From Chlorophyllum brunneum (lineage: Eukaryota > Basidiomycota > Agaricomycetes > Agaricales > Agaricaceae): a DNA stretch of 64,000 nucleotides. The stretch's first letter is position 1. Every line of letters starts with the position of its first letter. A program made the position numbers and the translations under genes. The notes beneath the pieces are model-generated. The model saw only the letters and a list, made by a program, of their open reading frames with translations, searched no databases and was not told the DNA's origin. The stretch lies in contig OY756150.1 of the NCBI GenBank assembly GCA_963576785.1, positions 62,001 to 126,000 on the forward strand. Direction: 5' to 3'. Shown in pieces: positions 11,340 through 23,089 of this stretch.

Positions 11340-12551
11340 ATGTCTAATACTCAAGCCTCTTTGTTCCAAGCCCGGGATGCCATTCTCAATATGACTCTCA
11401 TTGAGACCCTTGGTGGCGGTCAGTGCACTTGAAGTTCGGGGAACGGCATGACTGATGTTACCAAAACACAGGAATTTACTCAGCTATATTCTGGTTCACT
11501 ATGTATATGCTATGTGGGTGAAGTATTTCGGCTATTTCCTTGTAATACTGAGGGTCTTGTGTGTGCTTGGCTAGTTTTCCATAAAGGAAAGCAAAAACCC
11601 CGTGCAGCATCCACTTTCTTGATTATCATTCCTCTTTATGTCCTGTCGATGGTTCACCTAGCCGTCCGCTGGACCGTGGCTCGACTTGCCTTTGTAGTAA
11701 ATGGGAACACGGCCGATGATATCTTCAATGGCTTCGTGAACCAACCGGAATGGTGCATTGCGGTATCTGTTGTCTCATTCTTGCTGATGACACTTATGGC
11801 CGACTTCGTAACTGTAAGTTAACCCATCAATGAGATGAACGGCATCTGATGACATATAGGTGTGGAGGTGTTGGGTTATCTGGAATCGTGACTGGAGGGT
11901 TGCTGCTGTACCGCTGCTACTAATCTTCACTGGAACAGGTAAGGACACTTGTATCCACCTGCAATGTTACAGACATACTGACAACCAATGTTCAGCATTT
12001 TGCATCATGAGTGCCGCATTTCAAATTGACCCAAACAGTGGACTCGCCACTAGTCAATTCAATAAATATGCCAAGTATGGCTTCGTCTACTTCATCCTTT
12101 CACTCTGCAGTACAGCCATCTCAACCACTTTGATCGTGTTTCGGATTATTACTACTGCACAGCTGACTGGGTCTGTTACCGTGAAGTTTTACAAAAAGTT
12201 GCTGGAGATTTTAGTAGAGTCTGCAGCGTTGTACTGCATAGCACTCATTGTCTATCTTCCTTTCCTCCTACGTGACAGCTTCAATGATGCCTACTCTCAA
12301 GCAGTGCTGACTACCATTACTGTACGTCATTTTGATTTCCAATGACCAGAGTCCATAGACTAACAAAATGGCAGGGCATTGCTCCTACACTCATTACGGC
12401 TCGTGTGTCTCTCGGGGTTGCTAAGGACTACACCGTTCGCAATCAAAGTGACACTATTGTTGCGCAAGTGGCTGCAGGAGATAAGGACACCCTTAGTTCC
12501 AAAACAAAGGGAGCTTCAGAGATCGAGTTACGAAGTTTGGAGAATTGCTAG
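11340..12551 (+). CDS. Agaricomycete multi-pass membrane protein (receptor-like, function unknown)
   Basis: My exon model is 11340-11418, 11472-11513, 11575-11813, 11860-11938, 11996-12321 and 12375-12551. All junctions are GT..AG, phases agree, and 942 nt give 313 residues. The start ATG opens MSNTQASLF. Hydrophobic segments include SAIFWFTMYML, FLIIIPLYVLSMVHLAV, SVVSFLLMTLMADFV, YFILSLCSTAISTTLIVF and ALYCIALIVYLPFLL, about seven helices, with a WRCWVIWNRDW loop that recurs in a large family of mushroom membrane proteins. Function is unknown; receptor-like topology is an inference. It looks intact even though decayed transporter pieces lie on both sides. Confidence 0.75.
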
Positions 12552-13380
12552 AGAAGATCAATTGCTCTTTGAGTGCTTTCGAGGCCCGATTTTCATTGGA
12601 ATTTGGATGCTTACAGACACTGTAAATACTTAGAGATAATTTTGCGTTCCTGTTGTAAAGATGCTGCTATATCACCTCTATCTCCTTCACCAGTAACCGT
12701 TATGACGTTATCCAACTGGATCGGTCACCTCGAGTACCTAGTATGCCGAATGGTCATCGGAAAGGGGGACAGCATGGAATGAATCCATGAAAACCAAAGG
12801 TTCTGTTCCAGCCATCAAGAACTACCCAAAGCAAGCTCCAGTGGCAGCACGCCAAACCATAGATTATCGAACGCAAGACTTATAAGTGGAGGGTGCATTT
12901 GGTTGTGAGGTTTCATACGGATAGATACACTCTGGAGACAACTATTGGAGATTAAACACGTGTCGAGCCCTACGCTCGACGCTTGGACCTACTGTACACG
13001 TGTGTGTGCTTTATGTCTAGTGTGCTTCGTGCACATACCTTTTTCCGGACTTGCGCATTATATGTCTCCTTTATTCCGTGCTACTAATTACACAGTCTCT
13101 CGAGTACAAATGCGACACCCTCATGTATGCCCACCTCAGCCCTCGTACGTCTAATGAGTGAGTGAGGTGAGTAGTTGGACTCCTTATTTCCTACTTATGC
13201 CATACTGATGTATCCCATAGTTTACTGTTTCTACAGCAACTGTCTCACAAACCATATCACGCTTCGTCACTTGGGTTGGACGTTCCCTCAGAATTTTGGC
13301 CCGGGCTTGATAGGCCTTGGTGCCTTTGCAAACTCTCGGTTCAAACATGTCAATCTGTAACTTGATTTATATGAATCTCA
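12552..13380. other. No gene recognised
   Basis: The reading frames present (for example around 12945 and 13175) have no recognisable motifs. I see no RNA gene. Confidence 0.5.
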
Positions 13381-13391
13381 TCTCCAATGCC

Positions 13392-14036
13392 AACGCACTC
13401 CCCTCCGTAACATCCTCACGGATTTCGAGGGTGTTGTTTGCCCAGGCGAAATGTTCTCTCAGGCCGCACAGCTCTCCTCATTTGAACCACTCACCAGCCA
13501 TCCTCCGAATACCACTGTAGACTGTCAGACGCACCATGACCCCCGTCCCTACCCAAATCAAGGGACACTACTGAAGAGATGTACACGATCCTCTTACAAG
13601 CGAAACCATCCACTTTACCACTAAAGCTCATGCTCCTCAACCAAGGATCCTGGATCAGAGCTTTAAGCTAAGCATGCGAAGAATATGCTTGTGGGGGAAG
13701 CGGCTATTAAAGGTGTTAGTGGTGGTGAGAAAAAGTAAGTTAAAACTCTCGCTACATGAAGACCAATCACCTCTTGGGACAAGTACGGCTATCTGTTTCT
13801 CACTCTGCCCCGCTGATTACTCGTATATACACACAGTTCAACAAAAGGCCTCGATGCCTCCACTGCACTTGAATTGACTCGTGCTCTCTGTATCACAACT
13901 AACCTCGTCTATGTATCCACTACCGTCTCCATCCATCAAGCCGGTGAATCCCTATACAACATTTTCCACAAAGTATGTGTTATATTCAAAGGTCGTATGG
14001 CGTTTTTTGGGCCTGTGTCGGAAGTGAGACAGTATG
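13392..14036 (+). pseudogene. PDR-type ABC transporter fragment (NBD1 region)
   Basis: In shifting plus-strand frames the hallmarks of a PDR first nucleotide-binding domain appear in order. TPLRNILTDFEGVVCPGEM lies upstream of Walker A near 13400, with Walker A itself deleted. The signature region AAIKGVSGGEKK is near 13700. Further on come DNSTKGLDASTALELTRAL-like sequence near 13830-13880, VSIHQAGESLYNIF, and CVIFKGRMAFFGPVSEVRQY near 13990-14036. This is the half missing from the pseudogene at 7.1-9.8 kb, but it lies downstream of that copy on the same strand. Confidence 0.75.
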
Positions 14037-14094
14037 ATTAGCAGGGGTTTTCTTGGATAGTGTGATGTTCGTTTCTGTCGCAGAAATAGTGAAT

Positions 14095-14365
14095 TTCCTC
14101 GTGAAAGCTCCTTCCCCTCCCTTTACTTTCCCATGCGTCCAAAATAAGCGAGAACTCTCCATAGTTGTCTGCGGGGTCCTGCTCCTGTATCGCGAGCCCT
14201 CATCCCATTCTCTCGCTGACGAAGAGACGTATAGGTCAATCCCCGTCATTTATTGTGTGATGATCCCAATTGGTACACGTGTATCCCAGGAGGTGGGCTA
14301 CCTCTACAGAGAGATGGGTTCGTAACGGTGCAAGGAATCTCCTTCGTGGATCTTCCTAGTGTGCT
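14095..14365 (-). pseudogene. FunK1 pseudogene scrap, rearranged duplicate of 2.6-3.2 kb
   Basis: Sequence 14104-14285 (CTTTCCCATGCGTCCAAAAT onward) is nearly identical to 2616-2780, the FunK1 pseudogene, apart from short indels. Sequence 14311-14352 (AGAGAGATGGGTTCGTAACG onward) is nearly identical to 3150-3192, next to PEX3 copy A. The roughly 370 bp that separate the two blocks in the first locus are absent here. On the minus strand it encodes a garbled kinase C-lobe only. Confidence 0.75.
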
Positions 14366-15990
14366 TGATGAGTGGGTAAACGGGACAATACTTAAACGGC
14401 GCTTAATGCGTACCTGCGATGGACTGCATAAATTCAAGTGTGTAATTTCTCGAGTCACTCACATGATTTGCTCTCCGGCGCTTCATGACTACCCTAACGA
14501 CCTCCTCAACTTTTTCAAATCCGCAGTCTGTTTTCCCCAGGGAGAAGGTGTTACCTACAGACCCAGGGGACTTAAGACGGGAAACGCCCCTTGTGTACAT
14601 TATAACGAAAAAGTCCCCTCACATTTTCTGGTTCGATCCCTTCTCTAGATGGAGGACATGAAGACATCCTTTGATGAGGTTCACCACTATAACATAAGAC
14701 CTGGAAGCCACTCGATCGAATTCTGGGCTTTTTTTGTCGATGGTAAACAAATCAATGCTCGTGGAGTGATAAAGTTCGATAAAGGCGTCTATGCATATGT
14801 TCAGAAAACCTTCGGTGGAGGGAGGCAGGCTTTTCGTTCATTGTAGACACCCAGTGGGAAATGTTGTCGAAGAGGTCAGGGTCCACTGAGGGTAATATCC
14901 GACAGTCGGACATCTTCAAAGGTAATATCGAGTGTCTGACGATAAGCCCATAAGGGTACTGATGCTTCGAGATATCTGGCAGCTTTAAGAGTTTACATGG
15001 TGATACGCCACAATACTCTTCAAACGTCATAGTTTATTGTTGTAGTACACCAATTGTGAATCACGACATACAAAGTTACCATTATATGAGCCCTGAAAGA
15101 TGAACAATAACGAGTTTCAAAACCCACAGATCCAACATCTCCCCTCCTCGAAATCTGTCAACTAGAATCGTCTAGCACTTGCCGCTGTGAGGAATCCACA
15201 CAGCGGGGAATGGTGACCGGTGTTCTGGTTCAGGTGGTAGGGTCATGTGCGATCAGCCGCCGGACGGTAACTGAGAAATGAATCTCAAAAGAATCCTGAG
15301 CGCTGAGCGCTTAGATGACGATTGACCAGTCGGCACTGGGAGCGCCTGAAAAGAAGCATCATGCTCATAAATGACAGAAATAGTCAAGGGACTATTTGGG
15401 AATTTGATGTATAAGTTTGTGATGGTGTATGATGTGATTGTGATGGGGGATGTATCGATGATCTCTGTCTTTGGCGATAGTTTTTCGAGAGGGTCTAGGT
15501 CCACAAGTATGAGAGAGACAGAGAACCAAAGGGATGGAAGACCTAGCGTTGTCATTGTAGGAATGGAGTCAATGTCAAGTTGTCAGAAGGCAACATTAAT
15601 GGTCGGAGGATAGTTAAGCGAGTAAGTATAGAGTAAAATTGGGGATTGTAAGACGTCAGTGGTGCCCCTGAATGTACGCCGCTGGGCACGGACTTTCACT
15701 TGACTCGAAGCGAAGGTATCAGCCAAAATTGGACATTGGTTGTGAGTGTCGTCAAGGTGATGATGGCACACAACAGGTATGTGTTCAGCCTTTTTTTGAA
15801 TGGTCGTATGGACATGCTGTGCTGGTGATGTCAATGGCTGGGTGGTCGCGTGTCAAGCGAGGATACAAGGAGGTTACAACGGAGGTAGTGACGTTTTGGG
15901 GGGATGTATGACTACTAAAAAGTAGTAGCACAAGCGCGCGAGATTTATTTGTGGCTACATAAAAATGGGATTGGGCGGATGATGGCCGCA
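14366..15990. other. Unidentified region with a few modest ORFs
   Basis: A plus-strand frame at 14649-14846 contains FDEVHHYNIRPGSHSIEFW and DGKQINARGVIKFDKG. A minus-strand frame at 15253-15555 contains TSPITITSYTITNLYIKF. Both have protein-like composition but no family I recognise and no convincing splice context. They may be eroded gene pieces. Nothing else is evident. Confidence 0.35.
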
Positions 15991-15994
15991 GTTG

Positions 15995-16100
15995 ATTTCC
16001 CCTCCCCTCGATCCCTTTTCAAGTTATAGATTGATTGTTCCCTTTCTTTCTTCCCCTCCTTTCATTCTCTCTCTCCCCGTCTTTCTTTCGTTGTCATTGT
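15995..16100 (+). promoter_or_regulatory. CT-rich leader/promoter tract of the phospholipase C gene
   Basis: The 100 bases before the proposed start codon are strongly pyrimidine-rich (runs such as CTTTCTTTCTTCCCCTCCTT). Such CT blocks commonly mark the transcription start region of fungal genes. The position just ahead of ATG 16112 supports that start over the in-frame upstream ATG at 15992. Confidence 0.5.
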
Positions 16101-16111
16101 CGCGTCCGCTC

Positions 16112-19100
16112 ATGAACCAACATGGATCTCGACCACTATCACGCAGAACAGATGGGCCACCACTCGGTGTGAATGTGAAAGGGATTCCCGTCACCGCGCT
16201 CAGCGACGCCCAGAATCATAATCATAGCACACATGACCGCGACAATCGCCATGATGCCGCGATCGGTCTTGGCGTTGGCACCGTCACGGGCTCGGGACTC
16301 GGCTCCAATATCACCACTACCACTACCACCACCACCACAAAACCTGCCAATGGCGTCAAACACAAGAAGAAAGGCCAACGACCAACATCGCTCTCATTAT
16401 CAGTTGCTGGAGGGTGGTTACAACGCGGCGTGAAGAGTCTGGGGAGCATGAGTTCTTGGTCGTCTGCGGGAGTCGGGAGAAGGATGGGAGTACCGGCATC
16501 GGCGGCGGGAGCGGGATCAGGATCGGGATCGGCGCCGAGACGGTCAATGCAGGATGGACAAACCGAGCCGATGCGCGAACCAGGCTCAATGTCGTCAGCC
16601 CCAGCCACCCATCCTCACGAAATCGAAGTACCACAAATCTTACAGGAGGGCACATGGATGACAAAAGTATCCGGGAAAAAACAGAAAAAAATGTTTCTGA
16701 GGTTGGACCCCGATATAGGCCATATCATCTGGCATTCAAAACAACCTCGAATCAGTGCGTAGCTTTTTGGCTTTTTCATTTATTTAATATACCGATGAGT
16801 CGATTAGTTCCAATCGAGAATATCAACGAAATTCGGTCTGGGCCTTCAACGAGATTGCATCGACATCATTTTCAACTGGCCCAGGAATACGAAACGTTGT
16901 GGTTGACAATTATCTATATTCTCGATGGGCATTACAAAATTCTTCATCTCATTGCGCCTTCGGAGGATATATTCCGGATGTGGGATACCACACTGCGACG
17001 GCTGCATGCGTATAGACTGCAGCTGATGACCGGGTTGGGGAATATCGAGGAGAGGCAACGGGTATGGGAGAAACAGTATTGGAAGGGCGCGGATATGGAT
17101 AGGGATCAAAGACTGACGTTTGACGAGGTGGAGAAGATGTGTAGGAGGCTCAATATCAACAGTCCACGCGAAGACCTTTTGGGTTGGTTCCTGGTGCGTA
17201 TTCCGTTGTTCTGGTAGCAGAAAACTAGCTGACGCAGCGTAGCAAGCAGATGTCCAAGGCAGACGATATCTTGATTTTGAGGATTTCCGACGTTTCGTCA
17301 AATTCCTCAAAACGCGCAAAGAAATCACTCTCTTGTTCAACCATCTCAAAGGCACTTCTGAATTTTTCGATTTCGACGTGTTTGCGAAATTCATGCGACA
17401 TGATCAAAAGAGTACGCTTCCTACACCGGCCCTACTCGCTCTCTTCGAAAAGTACTCTGTAGCTGTGTCGATTCCGTCTTCATCTTCTATATCCGCTTCA
17501 CCACCCATGACACCCCATCCAACAAAAGATATCCATTTCGACTTTCGTCCTAGTTCTGGTAGATCCCTCTCCCTTCCCCAACGAACGTTCACACCTGAAA
17601 CTCTGACGACGTTCTTACTCTCACCCGATAACGCACCATTTGCATCTCCTTCACATACCTCTCTCCCTCCTAAACCTTTGGATCCCACATCTCCACTTCC
17701 TTCAACCACAGCGATGACGGCGACAACCACAACGACATCCTCATCGCTCTCATCCACGAAACACGACATGACACATCCGTTGTGTTCATATTTCATCTCT
17801 TCATCACATAATACCTACCTCGTAGGTCACCAACTTGTCGGTTCATCTACCGTAGAAGGATACATCCGCGCCTTACTCGCCGGTTGCAGAAGTGTCGAAA
17901 TCGATATTTTTGACGGATCAGGTTCAAATGAACTTGGTCCTCCACTCGATCACGATACATCCCTCTCCTCTTCACCAAACCTCACCACCGGTATTACAGG
18001 TCCAGGTTCAGGTACTTCGAATGTAAATTCAAGTCCAAATCCAAGTATCAGTACAATAAACGAACCTATGGTCTTTCACGGTCACACACTCACTACAAAA
18101 GTCCCACTGCGACAAGTCTGTCAAGCGATTATGAAATATGGGTTCATTGCTTCGCCTTACCCGATTATCATCTCTGCGGAAAATCATTGTAGTATTGCTG
18201 GTCAAGAACAAATTGCGAGGATTATGATTGAGGAATTTGGGAGTGCGTTGGTTAGATATCCAAATGACGGACCGGATCTTCCTAGTTCTTCGTCATCTTC
18301 ATCCTTAAACGTCGCTACCGACGGTAACAGTGGCAGTGGTAGTATCGAAGAAGGAAACTGGGAAGGGAAAGCAAAGATCACACAATTACCCAGTCCAGAA
18401 GAATTACGGGGTCGTATTTTATTGAAGACGAAGAATTTGATGTTGGGTGGGAAGAAATTGGATCGGAATGCGGGATCGGTGGCGTCGAGTGAGTCGGATA
18501 TGGATTTTGAGTTTTCGAGTTCAGCGAGTGAGAGTGATGGACTTGTGAGGGGGTTGTATAGACGGGATAGTGGGAGGAAGGGAGGAGGGACGACGAAGAG
18601 TGGGGAAGGAAGTGGGGATTTAGTTCGTGGTGAGTTGTTCTTTTTTTGTTCTTTTATGTGGATTTGCATGTTGATGGATATGTTGTAGGTGGATTGGGCA
18701 GTATGATGAAACGTGTTCGTAGTGTCGGACGCTCAGCAGCTCCTTCCGCACTCTCAGTTGCACTCGCTACATCAACCTCATCAACTCATACCCATTCTTC
18801 TACCGGAATGTCAATATCAATTCAAAGCTCAAGTAACCCATCAACTCCACAAAACATAACGCAAACTACAATGGTTTCTTCACCTCCACCACTTTCCCCA
18901 CCACTTACTTCATCAAAAAGTTTACCGATAACTATCCCATTGTCAAAAGCGATGCCGATTCCGATTCAGAGACAGACGAGTGTACCACCTCCACTTCCAC
19001 CACCCCCGTATCCATCGACTTCGTTACCTACAGTATCCAACTTGAGTTCGTCTCTCAAAAACTCGGCTACCATTCATGAATCTGCATCGACTTCGGGTTT

Positions 19101-20471
19101 AGTACCATATCAAGCGTCGACTGTACCATTGTCGAGCTCGAATCCATCTCCTTCGCCTGTTCTTTCGTCGTCTTGGAGCGGTGGTAACGGTGCACTATCC
19201 CTCGTTCGTCGAAAGTCATCGCAAAAAAGGACACCAGCAACTCCTAAACCTAAAATGTCAATGGCGCTCGTTGCATTGTTAGTCTACACCGTCGGTGTCA
19301 AATGTCACGGTTTCCGACGTTCATCACACTTATATCTCCACGCTGACGAAAATGGATCAATATCCGATTCAAAATCCACCAAATCCACCAAATCCAAAAC
19401 GAAATCTATGGATGGAGGAGTAGGAGACAAAGAAGAAGAATTGTACTCTCCAGAACATATGTTTTCGCTTTCGGAGAATAGTGCGAATGGGATGTTGAGG
19501 ATGTGTATGCTTGATTTGATAAGGCATACGGAAGGACATCTGGTTAGAGTTTATCCGAGGGGGACTAGGATGCGGAGTACGAATTTCGAACCGCATAGGT
19601 ATTGGAGTGCTGGAGCGCAGTTGGTGGCTATTAATTGGCAGACTTTTGGTGAGTTATTACTTGATACTTTGTCTGAACAAACTGACAATTGGGTGTAGAT
19701 CTGGGGTATATTATCAATCACGCGATGTTTCAGCGGAATGCGCGATGTGGATATGTGCTTAAACCACCACCGTTGAGACATCCGTTGAAGGATGAGTATA
19801 GTCCGGAGAAGTGGAGGAAGAAGAGTCATGTGTTGAGTGTGACTGTTATTTCGGCGCAGCAGTTACCGAGAGTGAAGGTGAAGGATGGGAGTGGACATGA
19901 GGTGCTTGGTTCGGACAGGGATAAAGATGGATCGGGTCATGATGAAGGGAGGGAAAAGGACGGAGGAAGTGGAGGAGGAGGAGGAGGAGGAGGAGGAGGA
20001 GGAAGTGGCAAGACCGTGGATCCGTATGTTGAGGTTTCATTACATGTCCCAGAATGGACGTATTGCGTTTCACCTTCTCTTCCTCATACCTCTTCTTCCA
20101 CTTCTACTTCCACTCCCGCATTATCCGCCTCACCTTCTCAACAAGAACTCCCACTTCGATTCACAACTTCCAAACCCAAAACCCTCACATCTCGAACACC
20201 CATGATCAAAAACAACGGATTCAACCCAATTTGGAATCATACTCTTCGGATTTCTTTTGATTGTATTTCTCAACCTGGGATGTTGGAGTTGATATTTATT
20301 AGATTTGTGGTGAAACAGGAGGGAAGACAGAAGGATGATGCGGAACCGTTGGCGGTGTGTTGTGTTTCGCTTGGGGAATTGCAGCAGGGGTATAGGCATT
20401 TACCACTTTATGATGCGACGCTTTCGCAGTATTTGTTTTCGACGCTTTTTGTGAAGGTTGGTGTGAATTGA
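16112..20471 (+). CDS. plc1: Phosphoinositide-specific phospholipase C
   Basis: It hydrolyses PIP2 to IP3 and diacylglycerol at the plasma membrane. Exons 16112-16754, 16808-17193, 17243-18629, 18689-19648 and 19699-20471 join in phase to 4149 nt, about 1,382 residues. The order is as follows. A Ser/Gly-rich N-terminus comes first. A PH domain follows (about 170-320; GTWMTKVSGKKQKKMFLRL). Next are EF-hands with one canonical loop DMDRDQRLTFDE (about 310). The X domain holds SSHNTYLVGHQ (catalytic His near 532), SVEIDIFDG and the second His in FHGHTLTT near 624. A long Ser/Pro-rich X-Y linker follows. The Y domain is at about 995-1160 (FEPHRYWSAGAQLVAINWQT). A C2 domain lies at the end (DPYVEVSL, NNGFNPIWN). 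All key residues seen are present. It looks intact and larger than yeast Plc1 because of low-complexity inserts. Confidence 0.93.
19965..20006 (+). repeat. GGA-rich microsatellite coding a poly-glycine run in the C2 region
   Basis: A near-perfect (GGA)n tract, about 40 bp, encodes a run of glycines inserted in an acidic/glycine-rich loop between the first C2 strand (SHVLSVTVISAQQL) and the calcium-binding region (TVDPYVEVSL). Tracts like this vary in length between strains. It keeps the reading frame. Confidence 0.75.
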
Positions 20472-21032
20472 GGGGATAGATGGGGTTGGGTTTGGGTTTA
20501 GGGTTGTAGATTATTATTTTTTATGTGGAATGTGGTAGTATTATTATTATTACGCTTCATGATGCGGGTCATACATCACGTTTTGAATGACACGAGTGCC
20601 GCGAAGCGGACGTGAGGCTCTTTCAGATTAATCGAACCCGAAACATAATATCAAGGACTCCACATGGTTAATGCTTAATGTTAACTGTGCCCCGTCTAGT
20701 ACCTGAATCATATTCCATCTCCAAGCAGTAGATTGAGAAATTTAATTCATTCCATGGTTTTGCCGTACAGAAGTCATTGAAATACCACCAAGTGATGGTC
20801 TCTTTCGATGGAATGGATCCAGCCATACACAAGGCGAACCCACAGCCCTGAGAAGGCGCCTAAGCACTTAATGAAATCTGGAATGAGCGCTTTCCGGGTA
20901 TATTTTGATACACGCACAGGCAAAAGCCACGAGGCGCTCTGTCATCAACAACGGTTATACCCCTACTTCAGCTACATGCCCTATATAGATCCCCAACGCT
21001 CATCCTCTGTCTACTCCCTGCAAGGTCTTTCA
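20472..21032. other. Intergenic between phospholipase C and the G-domain gene
   Basis: It contains the 3' end of the phospholipase C transcript (T/A-rich near 20505-20560) and the presumed promoter of the gene at 21033. No other gene is recognised. Confidence 0.5.
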
Positions 21033-22596
21033 ATGATGAGGCCCAATGATGCACCAGTGATTGTGTACGTCCTGATCCATCAGAAACCACAGCAAAAATC
21101 ACCCAGAAGCTTATCTTCGCAATTAGTATCCTAGGACCATCAGGGTCTGGAAAGAGCGCTGTGAGTACTCCTCTGAGCAGCGATCGTACGAGGCCGATAA
21201 CTGATAATTGACATGGTACTCGACAGTTTATTCAGAATTTGATGCCGGAAAACGATAGAGATTCGGCCTCCATCACGCATGGTCTCGAATCGGAGGACCT
21301 CAGCGTACATGGTTGCAAGGGTGTAATCGGGGGGAGAGATGTGATCTTGTTGGACACTCCTGGCCTTGAACTCGACTCGCCCGATGTCTTTCAGGAAATT
21401 GCAGACTGGAAGTCTAAAAATAAGTAAGGCGGAAACATTGTGAAAGTCCAGGGCTGATTTGATTCATTCAATTTCATTATACAGTACAAAATATGTCGAT
21501 GGTGTCATCTTACTCTTTCCTATGGTCCAGGGCCGCTTACCTGAAAGGATGCGCAGTGGCTACATGATGCAGAAGCTCGATAAGATGTTTGGCCAAAATC
21601 GGGACGATCTATACAGTGGTCTCGCGCTGGTCACTACGAGGTGGTTTGATGGTCCAAATCTGGGGAATGGAGGCCCAGAACCTCAGTTGGTTAAGGCCCG
21701 TAAGAAAGAAATTCAAGAGCATTTCGGATGGAGCGCTGGTGAGCAGAAGGGTGCGTTTTTTCGGAACTATGACGACACTGTGGCATGCGCAGAGAAGATC
21801 GTTGAAATGGTATTGCAAACTCCGGTGCGTTGGCTAAATACTCGTATTTGGCCACTCGAGTTAATCGTCGTTTTAGCCAGTGGTCCTGTAAGCACTTCCG
21901 GTTGTGGGCGGCACTTCGCTCGGAATAACTTCCCGCTGACAGCGTCTTGGGACCTTCTGGAGCTGGGAGGAGCTCGGTAAGATCTTTCCTCAGATCGTGG
22001 ATGACGGCGATTGACCTTTTCCCCAGTTCATCAAGCACTTGTTTGATGCCAAAACAGCTATCCCAGTTGAAGACCGCCTGACCCCTGTCACCACACACGT
22101 ACAACCGTACAGAGTAATCGCCGGGAATAAGAGAACAGTCCTAGTCGATACTCCGGGCATCGATGATCCGGGAAAGACTTTCAGACTCATAACACAGTGG
22201 ATGGAGGGGAGAAAACCAAAGTACGGCATCATGCATCTCGGAATGTTCACACTACTCGCTGAACCTGGAACTTTATATAGAATGAAGACCATCGATGGGA
22301 TTATTTTCTTCTTACCCATCGACAAAAGTCAGGGTGATATCGGCGACTACATGCACAGGAATCTTATCAAACCTGCCTTGGGTAAATTACTGAATATGTC
22401 GAGGGATCGATACGCTCATCTGATGTTCGTCACGGCGCTTCGATCTGACGGGCCTTCGCCGAGCTATCCCTGGAGTGAGGATCACATTCGAAACCAGTTG
22501 GGAGGTCTGAAGGATCTAGGTGCAAAGATAGGGCGCTATAATAATACTTTGGCAGGGGCGGAACAGGTTCTGGACGAATTGATAAAACCGGCTTGA
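21033..22596 (+). CDS. Tandem double G-domain (P-loop GTPase-like) protein
   Basis: Exon model: 21033-21064, 21127-21160, 21227-21423, 21485-21824, 21877-21887, 21943-21976, 22027-22220, 22281-22596. All are GT..AG and in phase, 1158 nt, 385 residues. Domain 1 has VIVILGPSGSGKSA (residues 9-22) and LLDTPG (63-68). Domain 2 has PVVLVLGPSGAGRSS (202-216) and LVDTPG (255-260). These are Walker A/G1 and G3 motifs of the septin/AIG1-like 'G domain' proteins that are abundant in mushrooms; their role is unknown. Domain 2 has Arg for the Walker A Lys. The two domains are joined by an 11-nt microexon (CCAGTGGTCCT). If that splice is wrong there are two adjacent genes, but the second would then lack a start codon. 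Each P-loop exon is exactly 34 nt. Confidence 0.7.
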
Positions 22597-23040
22597 CACA
22601 GCTGTTGACATGTCAGTTCTCGCTAGACTACATATACACCTGGTTAGCATGCTTCGATTCGTATACTGTTCGCGGTCCAAAGCACCGATGGATGGTTGGT
22701 CTTGCAAATTGTGGTATCTTAATCCACAGGACGAAGGGAAGGTATCCATTGCTGTTTGCCCTCAGGGGGGTATGCAAGGACTTTCGACAGGTTGTAGACC
22801 ACAGGTTCGCTGGCATGAACCACTGACGTGATCATCGAAATCCGTCTGAACCCCCGTTCACCCTGAAGCATTGTATGTACCTGACGTAGGCGTGCGCAAC
22901 TCACGCCGTCTCCGCCCTCGTATTCAATTTCCTCAAGCGCTGGTACGTACCCTGACGTCCCTGGATAATCATTCGGGAGGGACGGTGGTAGTTCGGCCCC
23001 AACAAAACGGCTTCACTCGCGTTACCTTCCACTGAGTATT
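22597..23040. other. No gene recognised
   Basis: Short overlapping frames with no motif. It is probably the 3' region of the G-domain gene and upstream region of the next gene. Confidence 0.45.
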
Positions 23041-23089
23041 ATGCGCGTCTCCAGCCCGTCACAAACGTTGCTAGCCAACCACCACCGTC

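Noticed and set aside
15992..16111. Upstream in-frame ATG (15992) as the start of phospholipase C
   Set aside because: The extra 40 residues are encoded by the CT-rich promoter tract and have no domain content; ATG 16112 fits better.
20808..21134. 108-codon ORF before the G-domain gene
   Set aside because: It runs through the first exon and intron of the G-domain model and has no protein-like signal upstream of 21033.
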